Counted from the first letter of the stretch, positions 28,001-36,006 are shown. The stretch is 64,000 bases of DNA from an uncultured Chitinophagaceae bacterium (GCA_937907395.1 CALCII010000002.1:1-64000); one strand, 5' to 3'. Translations and numbers: made by a program. Notes: generated from the sequence alone by a model not told the origin.

Positions 28001-28169
28001 CAGCCGTGCTGAAGCCCAGGTATTTTAAGAAGTCACGACGGGGCGTTTTAGCTCCGTTATCGTTCATTTCAAACGGCAGTTCTTCCCGGAATTCATTCTC
28101 TGCTGCTTCATTATAAGCGTTCGTGTTATTCAGCTCTCCGAAAGTTTGCCAATATTTCTTGTTGCTCAT
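25029..28169 (-). CDS. actB: Alternative complex III subunit ActB (TAT-exported Fe-S/molybdopterin-like fusion)
   Basis: 1046 residues. The N-terminus has a twin-arginine motif in KTPRRDFLKYLGF (about 42-54), then a large domain related to molybdopterin oxidoreductases (about 70-740) that in ACIII lacks the cofactor. The C-terminus is a ferredoxin-type domain with four cysteine clusters: CNGCGACVVAC, CQHCDNAPCENVCP, CIGTRYCANNCP and CSFCVQ...CQQACP. Electrons from quinol pass through these clusters to the hemes of ActA. It is exported folded via Tat. Confidence 0.95.
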   Translation of the reverse strand: MSNKKYWQTFGELNNTNAYNEAAENEFREELPFEMNDNGAKTPRRDFLKYLGFSTAAATLAASCEIPVKKSIPFLNKPADIVPGVSNYYATTFVLDGDVVPVLAKVRDGRPIKIEGNESGFTKGATTQRVQASVLSLYDTARVRHPLEKSGDGFKEAPTYEAVDKKIAEALAAVGGKQIVLLSSTLNSPSVQAVIDEFKAKYPSFKQVTYDAVSYSGIIEANGLTYGTKGIPSYQFDQAKVIVSLGADFLGTWISPVEYAKQYAAGRKINEKNPEMSHHFQFESSFSMTGANADERYTHKPSELGAVLLNLYAKVGGSVTAPSIADKRLAEGIDKAAKELVAAGGNALVVCGSNDVNAQVIVNAINAQLGANGKTINFGAMVNYRKGVDTEMEQFVTDMSAGAVGAVLVYGANPVYTYRDSKKFADGFKKVALTVSFNETEDETSELCQYILPAHHYLESWGDAEAKTGYTSFLQPTIHPLFKTRAFATSLLKWSGSAVADYETYFKAYWTNKLGGTAAFDKALEDGVIEPAAPVVAGATFNSSAVAAAVGKLSQTATSTGHELVIYQKVSIGDGKMANNPWLQEMPDPITRACWDNYAMVSVKTAESLGFKADDAYEVEPKKPVLKITVGNQTVELPMMIIPGMNSNTIAIAVGYGRSEKVGLAAKGAGKNIYSFVGFNGQNYQYTVGNVKVEATAETFTVAVMQTHGQYGNRVEVVKETSINIFKKDPKVFINERLNELKDYGGLDNFEAEGTIYPVYDKPGIKWGMSIDLNTCNGCGACVVACSAENNVAVVGKNQVAKYHDMHWLRIDRYFSGDMENPDVVFQPMLCQHCDNAPCENVCPVAATNHSSEGLNQMTYNRCIGTRYCANNCPYKVRRFNWHDWNGADSFGDNQVPIVESGRLNEVTLQMNDELTRMVLNPDVTVRSRGVIEKCSFCVQRLQEAKLTAKKDSRPMVDSDIKTACQQACPTNAIVFGNVNDKESAIRKVRTEEGVNRTYYVLEQIHVLPNVSYMAKVRNTDRVVGNEEEGGHEISHEEKKEAEAAH

Positions 28170-28277
28170 ATGCTTGTTAATAGCTGTTTGGAATTTGAAG
28201 ATTTGGTAATTTGATCATTTGAAAATGTAAGCCTTCGTTCATTAACTCATTTTCAAATTCTCAAATTTTCAAATTAA
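28170..28277. repeat. AT-rich inverted repeats between actA and actB
   Basis: The spacer is built from atttgaaaatg/cattttcaaat type words in both orientations (for example near 28214-28226 and 28250-28275), giving a long weak hairpin. This is a common look for Bacteroidota intergenic repeats; no T-run follows, so read-through from actA to actB is expected. Confidence 0.45.
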
Positions 28278-29516
28278 TTAATAGTGACATTTCTGACACT
28301 CTGTACCACCAATTTTTTCAACCGTTACGCTGTCCATTTTTCCACTCTTGATATCGTTGTGGAACTTTTCATACATGCTGTAAAATCCGTTGTCTTTGAA
28401 TTTCACGGCTGTTTCACGGTGACAGTTAATACACCAGCCCATGCTTAATGTGCTGAACTGATACACTTCACCCATTTCCTGGATAGGTCCATGACAGGTT
28501 TGACATTGTACGCCACCTGCTTTCACGTGTTGTGAGTGATTGAAGTACACATGATCGGGCAAGCTGTGAATCTTGATCCATTCGATCGGTTCACCTTCGC
28601 TTGTATACTTTTTAGCTGTAGGATCCCAGCCGGCGTGTTTGTACAGTTTCTGAATTTCGGCAGTACCGTCTACTTTAGAACCATCTTCACGAAGGAGTTC
28701 AGGCCCTTTGTATTCGTTGATAGCGGCGTGACAGTTCATACAAACATTCACACTTGGAATGTTGGCATGCTTGCCTTCCATGGCACCACCGTGACAGTAT
28801 AAGCAGTTTACCTGGTTGATGCCGGCGTGGACTTTGTGAGAATAATAGATCGGTTGCTCCGGTTGGTATTTGGTTTGACGGCCCAGACCAATAGCGCCCT
28901 GTGCCAGGAAGTAACCACCGGTTAAGAATAATAATATAATACAGGTAGCGATGTACGCTTTGTTTTTCCAGAAGGAAACCGGTTCTGCACGGTGAATACC
29001 GGCCTGCTCATCACTCAGCTTTTTCAATGTGCTGTTGATCTGCAACAGGATCAGGGCAACCACACCTAACACAATCGCCAGGATTCCAAAAAGGAAGGAA
29101 CTGTCTTTGGGTTCTGCAGGCGCTGCTGCACCAGCTCCGGGAGCAGGTGTGGGAGGAGGTGTATTGATGTAATCAACAATTGCATCAATCTCTTTTTCGG
29201 TTAACTGCGGAAAAGCAGTCATTACCACAGGTGAATACTTCTTTAACAGATCGGCAGCGTAGGTATCGCTTTTGGCAAACGCAGACGGATTGTGGATCCA
29301 TGCATAAAGTTTCTTGCGATCGCCCCAGGGGCCTCTTGTTTCAACACCAGCTAATGCCGGACCGGTAAGATCTTTATTGAGGGCGTGACAAGACGCACAA
29401 TTGGTTTGGAACAGGGCTTTACCTTCCTGCGCCAGCAATTGATTACCAAACAATAATGAAAAGATTACCAAACAAACAGAAAGAGACCTGCGAAGAATTG
29501 ATTTTGGTTGATTCAT
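28278..29516 (-). CDS. actA: Alternative complex III subunit ActA (hexaheme cytochrome c fusion)
   Basis: 412 residues from MNQPKSILRRSLS (signal peptide to about LLAQ). An N-terminal class I cytochrome c domain (CASCH, about 45-130) is followed by a Pro/Ala-rich linker and a TM helix (about 145-165), another TM segment near 190-215, then a c7-like domain with five heme sites: CLYCH, CMNCH, CQTCH, CINCH, CQKCH. Pentaheme ActA is the core ACIII cytochrome; the extra N-terminal monoheme domain makes six hemes. It is the first gene of the respiratory operon. Confidence 0.93.
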   Translation of the reverse strand: MNQPKSILRRSLSVCLVIFSLLFGNQLLAQEGKALFQTNCASCHALNKDLTGPALAGVETRGPWGDRKKLYAWIHNPSAFAKSDTYAADLLKKYSPVVMTAFPQLTEKEIDAIVDYINTPPPTPAPGAGAAAPAEPKDSSFLFGILAIVLGVVALILLQINSTLKKLSDEQAGIHRAEPVSFWKNKAYIATCIILLFLTGGYFLAQGAIGLGRQTKYQPEQPIYYSHKVHAGINQVNCLYCHGGAMEGKHANIPSVNVCMNCHAAINEYKGPELLREDGSKVDGTAEIQKLYKHAGWDPTAKKYTSEGEPIEWIKIHSLPDHVYFNHSQHVKAGGVQCQTCHGPIQEMGEVYQFSTLSMGWCINCHRETAVKFKDNGFYSMYEKFHNDIKSGKMDSVTVEKIGGTECQKCHY

Positions 29517-29567
29517 GTCGTTAAGGAACGTGATTGTGATGAGGAATAATATCCCAATTACAGGCTG

Positions 29568-29575
29568 CAAATATA
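29568..29575 (-). promoter_or_regulatory. actA: Candidate -7 box of the act-cox operon
   Basis: The minus-strand octamer TATATTTG fits TAnnTTTG and would place the transcription start about 45 nt before the actA ATG. No matching TTG is found at the -33 distance, so the call is tentative. Confidence 0.35.
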
Positions 29576-29759
29576 AAGGGGGATACTGACATAATATCCA
29601 CAGTCAGAAATTTTTTTTTACGCTTGTATGACAGTCTTTTTCGTTCATTGTGAATGATTAAGGCAAAAACACACATCAGGCGTTGAACGGATTTGTATCA
29701 GCCAAACTTTTTAACATCGCATCTGCGCTTAAACAAACATTTCCCCCGACTTTTGCGCC

Positions 29760-30053
29760 ATGTTTGAACGACTCAGAAAAAAATGGAACGTAAGCTGGTT
29801 CCAGTTTGCCCTCATCTTCACCACCTTTGCCCTGGGCGGCTCCCTTTGTGCCCGTGCCGGCAACTGGCTGCTGAGCTTCTTTTTAACCGAAAAAAGTGTG
29901 GTCTACTGGATCATCTATGTACCGCTGATCACCATTTTATGGCCTATGTGCGTACTTTTAATCAGTATCCCCTTGGGCCAATTTCGCTTTTTCAGCAACT
30001 ATTTGAGCCGGATTTGGGCCAAAATCACCGGAAATGACCCCAAAAATCAATAA
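29760..30053 (+). CDS. Small two-helix membrane protein (DUF6787-like)
   Basis: 97 residues: an amphipathic start MFERLRKKWNVSW, two TM helices (about 15-40 and 48-72) with FTTFALGGSLCARAG between them, and a basic tail ending WAKITGNDPKNQ. The SWFQF...FALGGSLC signature recalls a small Bacteroidota membrane family (DUF6787, from memory). The function is unknown. The 3' end overlaps purN by 20 bp, implying co-translation. Confidence 0.7.
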   Translation: MFERLRKKWNVSWFQFALIFTTFALGGSLCARAGNWLLSFFLTEKSVVYWIIYVPLITILWPMCVLLISIPLGQFRFFSNYLSRIWAKITGNDPKNQ

Positions 30054-30615
30054 AATCGCCGTTTTTGCTTCGGGCAAGGGTAGCAATGCCGAACGGATTT
30101 GCTCCTGGTTTACCAACCACCCTTCTGTTCAGGTAGCCCTCATCGTTTGCAACAAACCCGGCGCCGGGGTGCTGGATGTGGCGGCAGCCCACCAAATCCC
30201 TACCTTACTCATTGAAAAAGAACCCTTTTTCCGGGGAAACGGATATGTAGAAGAGCTGCAATTCTTTGATATTGATTGGATTATCCTCGCCGGCTTTCTC
30301 TGGAAAATCCCTAAAACACTCATCAACGCCTTTCCACACCATATTATTAATATACACCCGGCCCTTTTGCCCAACTATGGCGGCAAAGGCATGTATGGCC
30401 ACCATGTACACGAAGCCGTGCTGGCCAACCGGGAAATGCAAAGCGGTATCACCATTCATTTTGTGGATGAGCAGTACGACCATGGCTCCACCATTTTCCA
30501 GGCCACCTGTGAGGTGAAAGCCGATGATACCCCCGATAGCCTGGCTGCACGCATTCATGAGCTGGAACACCGTTTTTACCCCGAAATCATCGAAAAATTG
30601 GTAAAATCTGCTTAA
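30034..30615 (+). CDS. purN: Phosphoribosylglycinamide formyltransferase
   Basis: 193 residues with the formyltransferase fold: IAVFASGKGSNAERI near the N-terminus (GAR phosphate loop), LAGFLWKIP, then NIHPALLP (Asn/His catalytic residues), GITIHFVDEQYDHG (catalytic Asp) and IFQATCEV. It transfers formyl from N10-formyl-THF to GAR in step 3 of purine synthesis. It overlaps the preceding membrane protein gene by 20 bp; no other pur genes are adjacent. Confidence 0.95.
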   Translation: MTPKINKIAVFASGKGSNAERICSWFTNHPSVQVALIVCNKPGAGVLDVAAAHQIPTLLIEKEPFFRGNGYVEELQFFDIDWIILAGFLWKIPKTLINAFPHHIINIHPALLPNYGGKGMYGHHVHEAVLANREMQSGITIHFVDEQYDHGSTIFQATCEVKADDTPDSLAARIHELEHRFYPEIIEKLVKSA

Positions 30616-30681
30616 AAAACGTCAAAATCGGGTGAAAATGACCTTTTTTCAACCCATTGAAACTATCATTGCAACACCATT

Positions 30682-31419
30682 TTGAAAAAGATATTCCTTT
30701 ATATCATTGTATCGCTGCTGCTCCAGACCGGTTTCGGACAAATCCAGCTGAGCGGTACGGTGTTCGACAGTACCAAACGCAACCTGGTGATGGGCGTACA
30801 GGTCCTTTGTACCTGCGGCACCATGAGTTTTACCGACAGTGCCGGACAATACAGCATTTTTGTGGGCGAGAAAGACTCCGTGTTTTTCTTCTTCCGTAAC
30901 AAACCCACCCAGTTTTTTGCAGTAAAAAGCATCAAAGACCTCAATTCCTTCGACATTGCCCTGCATATTTATGTGCCCGGCCGCTACAAACAACTGAAAG
31001 AAATTATAGTATACGGCAAAAACCGAAGGCAGGATTCCATAGAAAACCGCATCCAGTACGACAAAATCTTTAATTACGATAAAGGTGGCCTCCGGGTGGG
31101 TGGCGCTGCACCTGAATCGGGGATCGGTGCCGGGCTCGACCTTGATGCCCTCATGAGCGTTTTCCGTTTCCGGCGCAATAAAAGCATGATGCGCTTTCAG
31201 CAACGGTTGATCAAAGAAGAACAGGACCGTTATATCAATTACCGTTTTAATAAAACCATTGTGCAACGCCTCACCACCTTGAAAGAGGGTCCGCTCCTTG
31301 ATGAATTTATGCAGCGCTACCGTCCCGATTATGAATTGCTCACACAGGCCATTGATATTGAGCTTTACCTCTACATACAAGCAGCCGCCAAAGAATTTCT
31401 GAAAGAACAACAACGCTGA
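30682..31419 (+). CDS. Secreted CarboxypepD_reg-like (Ig-fold) protein
   Basis: 245 residues with a signal peptide (MKKIFLYIIVSLLLQTGFGQ) and an N-terminal beta-sandwich (IQLSGTVFDSTKRNLVMGVQVLCTCGTMSFTDSAGQYSI) like the carboxypeptidase D regulatory domain found on TonB receptors and other envelope proteins. The C-terminal half is charged and helical (KEEQDRYINYRFNKTIVQRLTTLKEGP). The start codon is TTG at 30682; no in-frame ATG precedes it. Such stand-alone proteins occur widely in Bacteroidota and lack a defined function. Confidence 0.72.
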   Translation: MKKIFLYIIVSLLLQTGFGQIQLSGTVFDSTKRNLVMGVQVLCTCGTMSFTDSAGQYSIFVGEKDSVFFFFRNKPTQFFAVKSIKDLNSFDIALHIYVPGRYKQLKEIIVYGKNRRQDSIENRIQYDKIFNYDKGGLRVGGAAPESGIGAGLDLDALMSVFRFRRNKSMMRFQQRLIKEEQDRYINYRFNKTIVQRLTTLKEGPLLDEFMQRYRPDYELLTQAIDIELYLYIQAAAKEFLKEQQR

Positions 31420-31469
31420 GCCCTTTCTCTTTTTCACACGATGAACAATACTTAACTTGCCAGCCGATT

Positions 31470-32312
31470 ATGAAACAGTGGCTGAAACATATGTATCATG
31501 CGGTTACCGGCTCCAAACGACTGGTGGTACTGGATTATCCCGTGGAGCTGAAACCTTTGTACCCGGCCACTGCACCACAGCCGGAACTTTATCAACTCAT
31601 TTCGGCTGGCAATGACCGTTATGCACAGCTGTTGCAGCAATGCCTCACCCATACACCGGTGTTCAAATCTCTTGCCTACAGCTCTGATCAACCTACTATT
31701 GAACCCGTTTGGCACAATGATTTTGTACCCGGACTGGACCTGGTATTGCAATACACGTTACTGGGTGAACTCAAACCCAAACGTTATGTGGAAATAGGCA
31801 GCGGCACCACCACCAAGATTGCCGCACTGGCGAAAAAGAACCTGGGACTAACGTACACGATCACCTGCATTGACCCGCATCCACGCAAAGAAATCACCAA
31901 CGTGGCCGATAAATGGATGAACCACCCGTTGCAGGAAGCACCCTTGTCCATCTTTGAAGCACTGGAGCCCGGCGATGTCCTTTTTTTTGATGGCTCACAC
32001 CTGCTGCATCCCAACAGCGATGTGCAGCGTTTCTTCCTCGACATTTTACCGAAGCTGAAGAAAGGCGTGATTGTACAGGTGCATGATATTTACCTGCCCT
32101 ACGATTACCCGCAGAACATGTGCGACCGGTTTTATGCTGAGCAATACATCCTGGCCACGGCCCTGCTCTCCCACCCGCAAGGTTATGAACTCATTGCCCC
32201 TGCTTTTTATATGAGCGAACAGAAAGAGCTGAACAACATATTGCAGCCACTGTGGCAACAACTGCCCGGTGTGGAAACACATGGCGGCTCGTTCTGGTTT
32301 CGTATACGCTAA
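31470..32312 (+). CDS. Class I SAM-dependent methyltransferase-like protein
   Basis: 280 residues. The middle holds a Rossmann core: RYVEIGSGTTTKIAAL (motif I), ITCIDPHPRKEI (motif II), EALEPGDVLFFDGSHLLHPNSDVQRFF and ILPKLKKGVIVQVHDIYLP. This resembles the Methyltransf_24 group that often acts in sugar or natural-product modification. The substrate is not predictable, and no related cluster is adjacent. Cytosolic, no signal peptide. Confidence 0.78.
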   Translation: MKQWLKHMYHAVTGSKRLVVLDYPVELKPLYPATAPQPELYQLISAGNDRYAQLLQQCLTHTPVFKSLAYSSDQPTIEPVWHNDFVPGLDLVLQYTLLGELKPKRYVEIGSGTTTKIAALAKKNLGLTYTITCIDPHPRKEITNVADKWMNHPLQEAPLSIFEALEPGDVLFFDGSHLLHPNSDVQRFFLDILPKLKKGVIVQVHDIYLPYDYPQNMCDRFYAEQYILATALLSHPQGYELIAPAFYMSEQKELNNILQPLWQQLPGVETHGGSFWFRIR

Positions 32313-32329
32313 AGAATAACAACTCAACT

Positions 32330-32866
32330 ATGGAACAAACAACACTCGGCATTGGAACCCGCCTCCAGCATACCCAACACGGCCCCGGCGTGATTGTGGG
32401 CATCCGTTATGCCACCTATCTCATTTCTTTTATCCATGTCGGTGTGAAAGAAATTGATAAGACCGACAGCAACCTCGATGAAATCATTCCCGAAAATGTA
32501 ACGGAGGAAATTGAAACCAACAGTGAGGTAGAGAAAAGCTTGCTCAAAATCCTTCGTTTGTGGGGTGGAATTAGCGAAGTAGTGCCTTTGGGCGAACGTT
32601 GGGAAAACGGAACTATGATCCTGCAGCCGGCCGATAAATCCCTCAAGCCCAAAGAAATTCCGATTGAAGATTTCTTCCATAAAATTGTGATGCTGCGGGA
32701 TCGTCTCCGGGTCCTGGAACAAAACATCAACAGCAGCAAAAACCTGAGCGACGAAGAAAAAGTAAACATCCAGCAATACATTACCCGTTGTTACGGCTCC
32801 CTTACCACCTTTAATGTGCTGTTTAAGAATAAGGAACAGTGGTTTGTGGGGGAAAAGGGGGCTTAG
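32330..32866 (+). CDS. Conserved hypothetical protein with N-terminal SH3-like segment
   Basis: 178 residues from MEQTTLGIGTRLQH; a longer frame overlaps the methyltransferase gene. The N-terminus (GIGTRLQHTQHGPGVIVGIRYATYLISFI) reads like a small beta-barrel as seen in KOW/CarD-type domains. The rest is helical, with a predicted coiled coil (MLRDRLRVLEQNINSSKNLSDEEK). I do not recognise the family. It is the last core-like gene before the AT-rich island. Confidence 0.65.
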   Translation: MEQTTLGIGTRLQHTQHGPGVIVGIRYATYLISFIHVGVKEIDKTDSNLDEIIPENVTEEIETNSEVEKSLLKILRLWGGISEVVPLGERWENGTMILQPADKSLKPKEIPIEDFFHKIVMLRDRLRVLEQNINSSKNLSDEEKVNIQQYITRCYGSLTTFNVLFKNKEQWFVGEKGA

Positions 32867-33012
32867 GGCGGAATGCTCAATGCTTAATGTTGAAAACCCC
32901 GACCGTAGCGTCGGTGGCTAAATGCTGAATGTCGTAGACCCCGACCGATAGCGTCAGAGGCTCCAATCAATAGCGATAAGGTTTTAAGTGATAATTTATA
33001 GGTTGAAAACGG
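32867..33012. repeat. Intergenic palindromes at the island's left edge
   Basis: Two related palindromes, ccgaccgtagcgtcggtgg (32899-32917) and a decayed copy at 32939-32961, follow a gaatgctcaatgcttaatg word. Both resemble the insertion at 12222-12240. No ORF is seen here. Confidence 0.6.
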
Positions 33013-33267
33013 TGGGTCACCCCCAAGGGTGGCTCACCGGACCACAACACCTACCCTCTCTTTTACCATCATTACGAAGGTGTTGAACAGCCCCACTCTT
33101 TAAAATTTTCCCGGGTTGTGGTATTGCAAATGAAAAAGTTAGCGATTAACTTAGGGCGGCTTGGGGATGAATGTGTAAACGGGTGTAAGCGACTACTACT
33201 GACAAAAATCGTTTATGCTACTTTTAAATCAAGAAGTTAGATGGGAACTACGAAAATCCATGAGTTG
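33013..33267 (+). repeat. Island direct repeat, copy 1 (leader of the ParB-Dam pair)
   Basis: A stretch of about 255 bp is repeated with many substitutions at 35637-35890. Shared blocks include ctttaaaattttcccgg, ggtattgcaaatgaaaaa, agcgattaactta and agaagttagatgggaact. It ends 36 bp before the ParB-like start codon. Confidence 0.9.
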
Positions 33268-33302
33268 TAGACAATACGGAAAAAGTAAAATGAATATAGC
33301 AT

Positions 33303-34646
33303 ATGTCGACAAATACCAAAACTATTTCACTAACGAATCTATTGTTGAATATTGAAAACCCTCGATTCGACTTGGTTGGCAACCAGAGAGAGGCTTTAGA
33401 CGCAATGATAAATGACCAATCAGATAAAATTTATAATTTATCAAAGGACATTGTAAAAAATGGAATGCTAAATCCAAGTGAATTGGTAATAGTTACACCG
33501 AGTGAAAGTGATAAAAAATTGTACATTGTTTTGGAAGGTAATCGAAGAATTACGGCTTTGAAAATTCTTTCCAATCCATCTTCAATTGCAACTTCTCATG
33601 CTTCATATTATAAGAGAATTAAACCATTAGCTGATAAATTCAAGGCAAACCCAATCACTGAAGTCTTATGTTCGGTTTTTACTGATGCTGAAGAAGCGAA
33701 CAAATGGATTAAACTGAAACATACTGGTGAAAATGATGGAATAGGTGTTGTGCGGTGGGATGCTCAACAAGTTGCCCGGTTCGAAGAGAGAATTGATGGC
33801 ACCTCTCCAATAGCTTTACAAGCAATTGATTTTCTTAGAAAGGAAGGCTCTGTTAGCGATAAATTGAAGGAGAGATTAAAAGATGTTCCTTCAACAAATT
33901 TGGATAGACTTCTTAAAGATAAGTCTGTTCAATCGCTAATCGGGTTATCTATAAAAGATAATAGACTTCAAACCAGTTTAAAGAGAAAGGAAGTTGTGAA
34001 AGGTCTAACTAAAATAATTACAGATTTAGTTGAGAAAAAAATAAAAGTAAAAGATATTTACACAAAAGAAGATAGAGAAAGATATGTCGAATCATTCAAA
34101 CCAATTGACATACCCGATAAAAAACAAAAAGAAAGAACCAGTTGGGAACTTGTTTCAACTTCAAATTCAGCCAAACCAAAGCTAATAACGAAAGCTAAAG
34201 GAGCTGTCATTAAAGACAGAGACACTCTGATTCCGAAAGATTGTATTTTACAAATTACTGATGTCAGGCTAACTAAAATTTATAAAGAATTACGTAGGCT
34301 CGAGGTTAGTAGTTATGAAAACGCTGTTGGTGTTTTATTCAGGGTTTTCATAGAACTTTCAATTGATGCATATTTAGATAAATACCCGATTCAAAATATT
34401 ACGGTAGATTCAAAACTAAAACAAAAGGTTATTGACGTAACATTGCATATGGAACAAAGTGGAGTGTCAAAAAAGAATGAATTAAAAGGAATAAGGTCTG
34501 CAGTCAATAACCAACATGATATACTGTCAATGGACACTTTTAATGCATACGTACACAATAGACACCTTTCTCCCATTGCAAAAAACCTGATTACTTCCTG
34601 GGATAACATCCAGAGCTTTATAACCAAACTTTGGCAATCAATTTAA
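33303..34646 (+). CDS. ParB/Srx-domain protein paired with a Dam methylase
   Basis: 447 residues. The N-terminus has a ParB-like fold: LTNLLLNIENPRF (conserved N-P-R), then NGMLNPSELVIV and YIVLEGNRRITALKIL (the E-G-N-R-R motif). The middle is charged and possibly DNA binding. The C-terminus (about 330-445) is a helical domain with RVFIELSIDAYLDKY and YVHNRHLSPIAKNLITSWDNIQSF. This is not the partitioning ParB: there is no ParA and the C-terminus differs. ParB-fold proteins can bind CTP or act as nucleases; which applies here is unknown. AT-rich codon use differs from the core genes. The Dam start codon is 1 bp after its stop. Confidence 0.75.
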   Translation: MSTNTKTISLTNLLLNIENPRFDLVGNQREALDAMINDQSDKIYNLSKDIVKNGMLNPSELVIVTPSESDKKLYIVLEGNRRITALKILSNPSSIATSHASYYKRIKPLADKFKANPITEVLCSVFTDAEEANKWIKLKHTGENDGIGVVRWDAQQVARFEERIDGTSPIALQAIDFLRKEGSVSDKLKERLKDVPSTNLDRLLKDKSVQSLIGLSIKDNRLQTSLKRKEVVKGLTKIITDLVEKKIKVKDIYTKEDRERYVESFKPIDIPDKKQKERTSWELVSTSNSAKPKLITKAKGAVIKDRDTLIPKDCILQITDVRLTKIYKELRRLEVSSYENAVGVLFRVFIELSIDAYLDKYPIQNITVDSKLKQKVIDVTLHMEQSGVSKKNELKGIRSAVNNQHDILSMDTFNAYVHNRHLSPIAKNLITSWDNIQSFITKLWQSI

Positions 34647-34647
34647 T

Positions 34648-35502
34648 ATGAATTACTACTCCCCTTTACGATACCCAGGTGGCAAAGGAAAAATCGCCGA
34701 TTTTATAAAAAATATTTTTGAAAAAAACTCTCTTATTGATGGAATTTATGTTGAACCATATGCAGGTGGTGCTTCAATAGCATTGGCTTTATTATTTGAG
34801 GAATATGCAAGTAAGATTATAATTAATGATTTTGACCGTTCAATTTATGCCTTTTGGTACAGCATACTCAATAACACGGATAAATTTTGCAAACTGATTG
34901 ATGAAACAAAAATCTGCATTGAAACTTGGCAACAACAGAAAGAAGTTCAAGCCAATAAAAAAAGAAGCAATTTGCTTGAACTTGGATTTTCTACTTTTTT
35001 CCTGAATAGAACAAACAGGTCGGGAATAATTAAAGCAGGCGTTATTGGAGGGAATGACCAACAAGGAAATTATAAAATCGATGCACGGTTTAATAAAAAA
35101 GAACTAAAAGACCGAATTATAAAAATTGCACAGTATAAAGATAGAATTGACATTTACAATCTTGATGCAATAGAATTAATAAAAAAAATTCGGGCAACAT
35201 TACCCAGCAAAACCCTCATTTACTTTGACCCGCCATATTACTTGAAAGGCAAAGACCTTTATGTTAATCACTACAAGCACGAAGACCATGTATTAGTTTC
35301 TGAAATGATTAACGGACTCAATGAACATAAATGGCTTGTTTCTTACGACAATTCCCCTGAAATAAAAAAAATGTACAAAAAGAAAAAGCAATTTGAATAC
35401 GGTTTAAACTACAGTGCAGTAAACGGAACAAAGGGTACAGAAGTTATGTTTTTTCATAAGGATGTTTATATACCAAAGGGAATTAGGCCAGTAGCATTCT
35501 AA
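34648..35502 (+). CDS. D12-class DNA adenine-N6 methyltransferase
   Basis: 284 residues with the Dam/D12 layout: YPGGK at 9-13, the SAM loop VEPYAGGASIALAL (35-48), FFLNRTNRSGI, the catalytic DPPY at 194-197 and SYDNSPEIKKMY. It should methylate adenine N6 in a short site such as GATC, though the target cannot be read off. It is translationally coupled to the ParB-like gene (1-bp gap), so the pair acts together, perhaps as a modification/defence unit. No restriction endonuclease of a familiar type is present. Confidence 0.9.
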   Translation: MNYYSPLRYPGGKGKIADFIKNIFEKNSLIDGIYVEPYAGGASIALALLFEEYASKIIINDFDRSIYAFWYSILNNTDKFCKLIDETKICIETWQQQKEVQANKKRSNLLELGFSTFFLNRTNRSGIIKAGVIGGNDQQGNYKIDARFNKKELKDRIIKIAQYKDRIDIYNLDAIELIKKIRATLPSKTLIYFDPPYYLKGKDLYVNHYKHEDHVLVSEMINGLNEHKWLVSYDNSPEIKKMYKKKKQFEYGLNYSAVNGTKGTEVMFFHKDVYIPKGIRPVAF

Positions 35503-35564
35503 TGTACTGCCTACAACATTGGTATTTGCAAAAACTGGGCGGACGTTACACATTCTCCAGCCCT

Positions 35565-35627
35565 GGTTCGTGTCTCCACTAACCAATTGTTTGATTGTTT
35601 TCCGTTTAGTGAAGACACGAACCGGGG
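35565..35627. repeat. REP-like palindrome, copy 1
   Basis: Outer arms ggttcgtgtct (35565-35575) and agacacgaacc (35613-35623) pair perfectly, and inner arms cactaa/ttagtg also pair. Copies at 38809 and 40047 have cacgaa/ttcgtg at the inner arms, so both sides changed together. Confidence 0.85.
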
Positions 35628-35636
35628 GAACTGCGA

Positions 35637-35890
35637 TGGGTCACCACTAAAAGAAGGCTCACCGGATCACAACACCTACCCTCACTTTACCATCATTGCG
35701 AAAGTTTAGAACAGATCCATTCTTTAAAATTTTCCCGGTTGATGGTATTGCAAATGAAAAATGTAGCGATTAACTTAGGATGGATTGGGAATGCGTGTGT
35801 AAGCAGGTGTAAGCAATTACAAACGACAAAAACGTTTATATCTCTTTTTAATTAAGAAGTTAGATGGGAACTAAGCAAATCCATGAGTTG
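35637..35890 (+). repeat. Island direct repeat, copy 2 (leader of the NTPase gene)
   Basis: Diverged direct repeat of 33013-33267, same orientation, ending in the same atccatgagttg word. Together the copies bracket the ParB-Dam pair, and this copy lies directly upstream of the NTPase gene. Confidence 0.9.
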
Positions 35891-36006
35891 GCTGCTATTA
35901 ATTTGAGGCCTTTAATATCCTTAGGAGCTATTCTGACCTTTTTAATAATGGATACCAAAATTTTAAATAACTCTTTCTCCTAAAACTCTAAACTAAATAA
36001 AGCTTT

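Larger units (their letters stand above)
35503..36006. other. Intercassette region with palindrome and leader copy 2
   Basis: About 500 bp without a gene. It holds a 60-bp palindromic element (35565-35627), the second leader repeat (35637-35890) and an AT-rich spacer of 116 bp before the NTPase start. Confidence 0.8.

Noticed and set aside
30649..31437. 262-codon open frame on the minus strand
   Set aside because: Antisense to the signal-peptide-bearing CarboxypepD-like protein; it has no recognisable domain or start context.
33303..34646. Chromosome-partition ParB
   Set aside because: No ParA neighbour and no parS-like sites were seen, the C-terminal domain differs, and the gene is coupled to a methylase.
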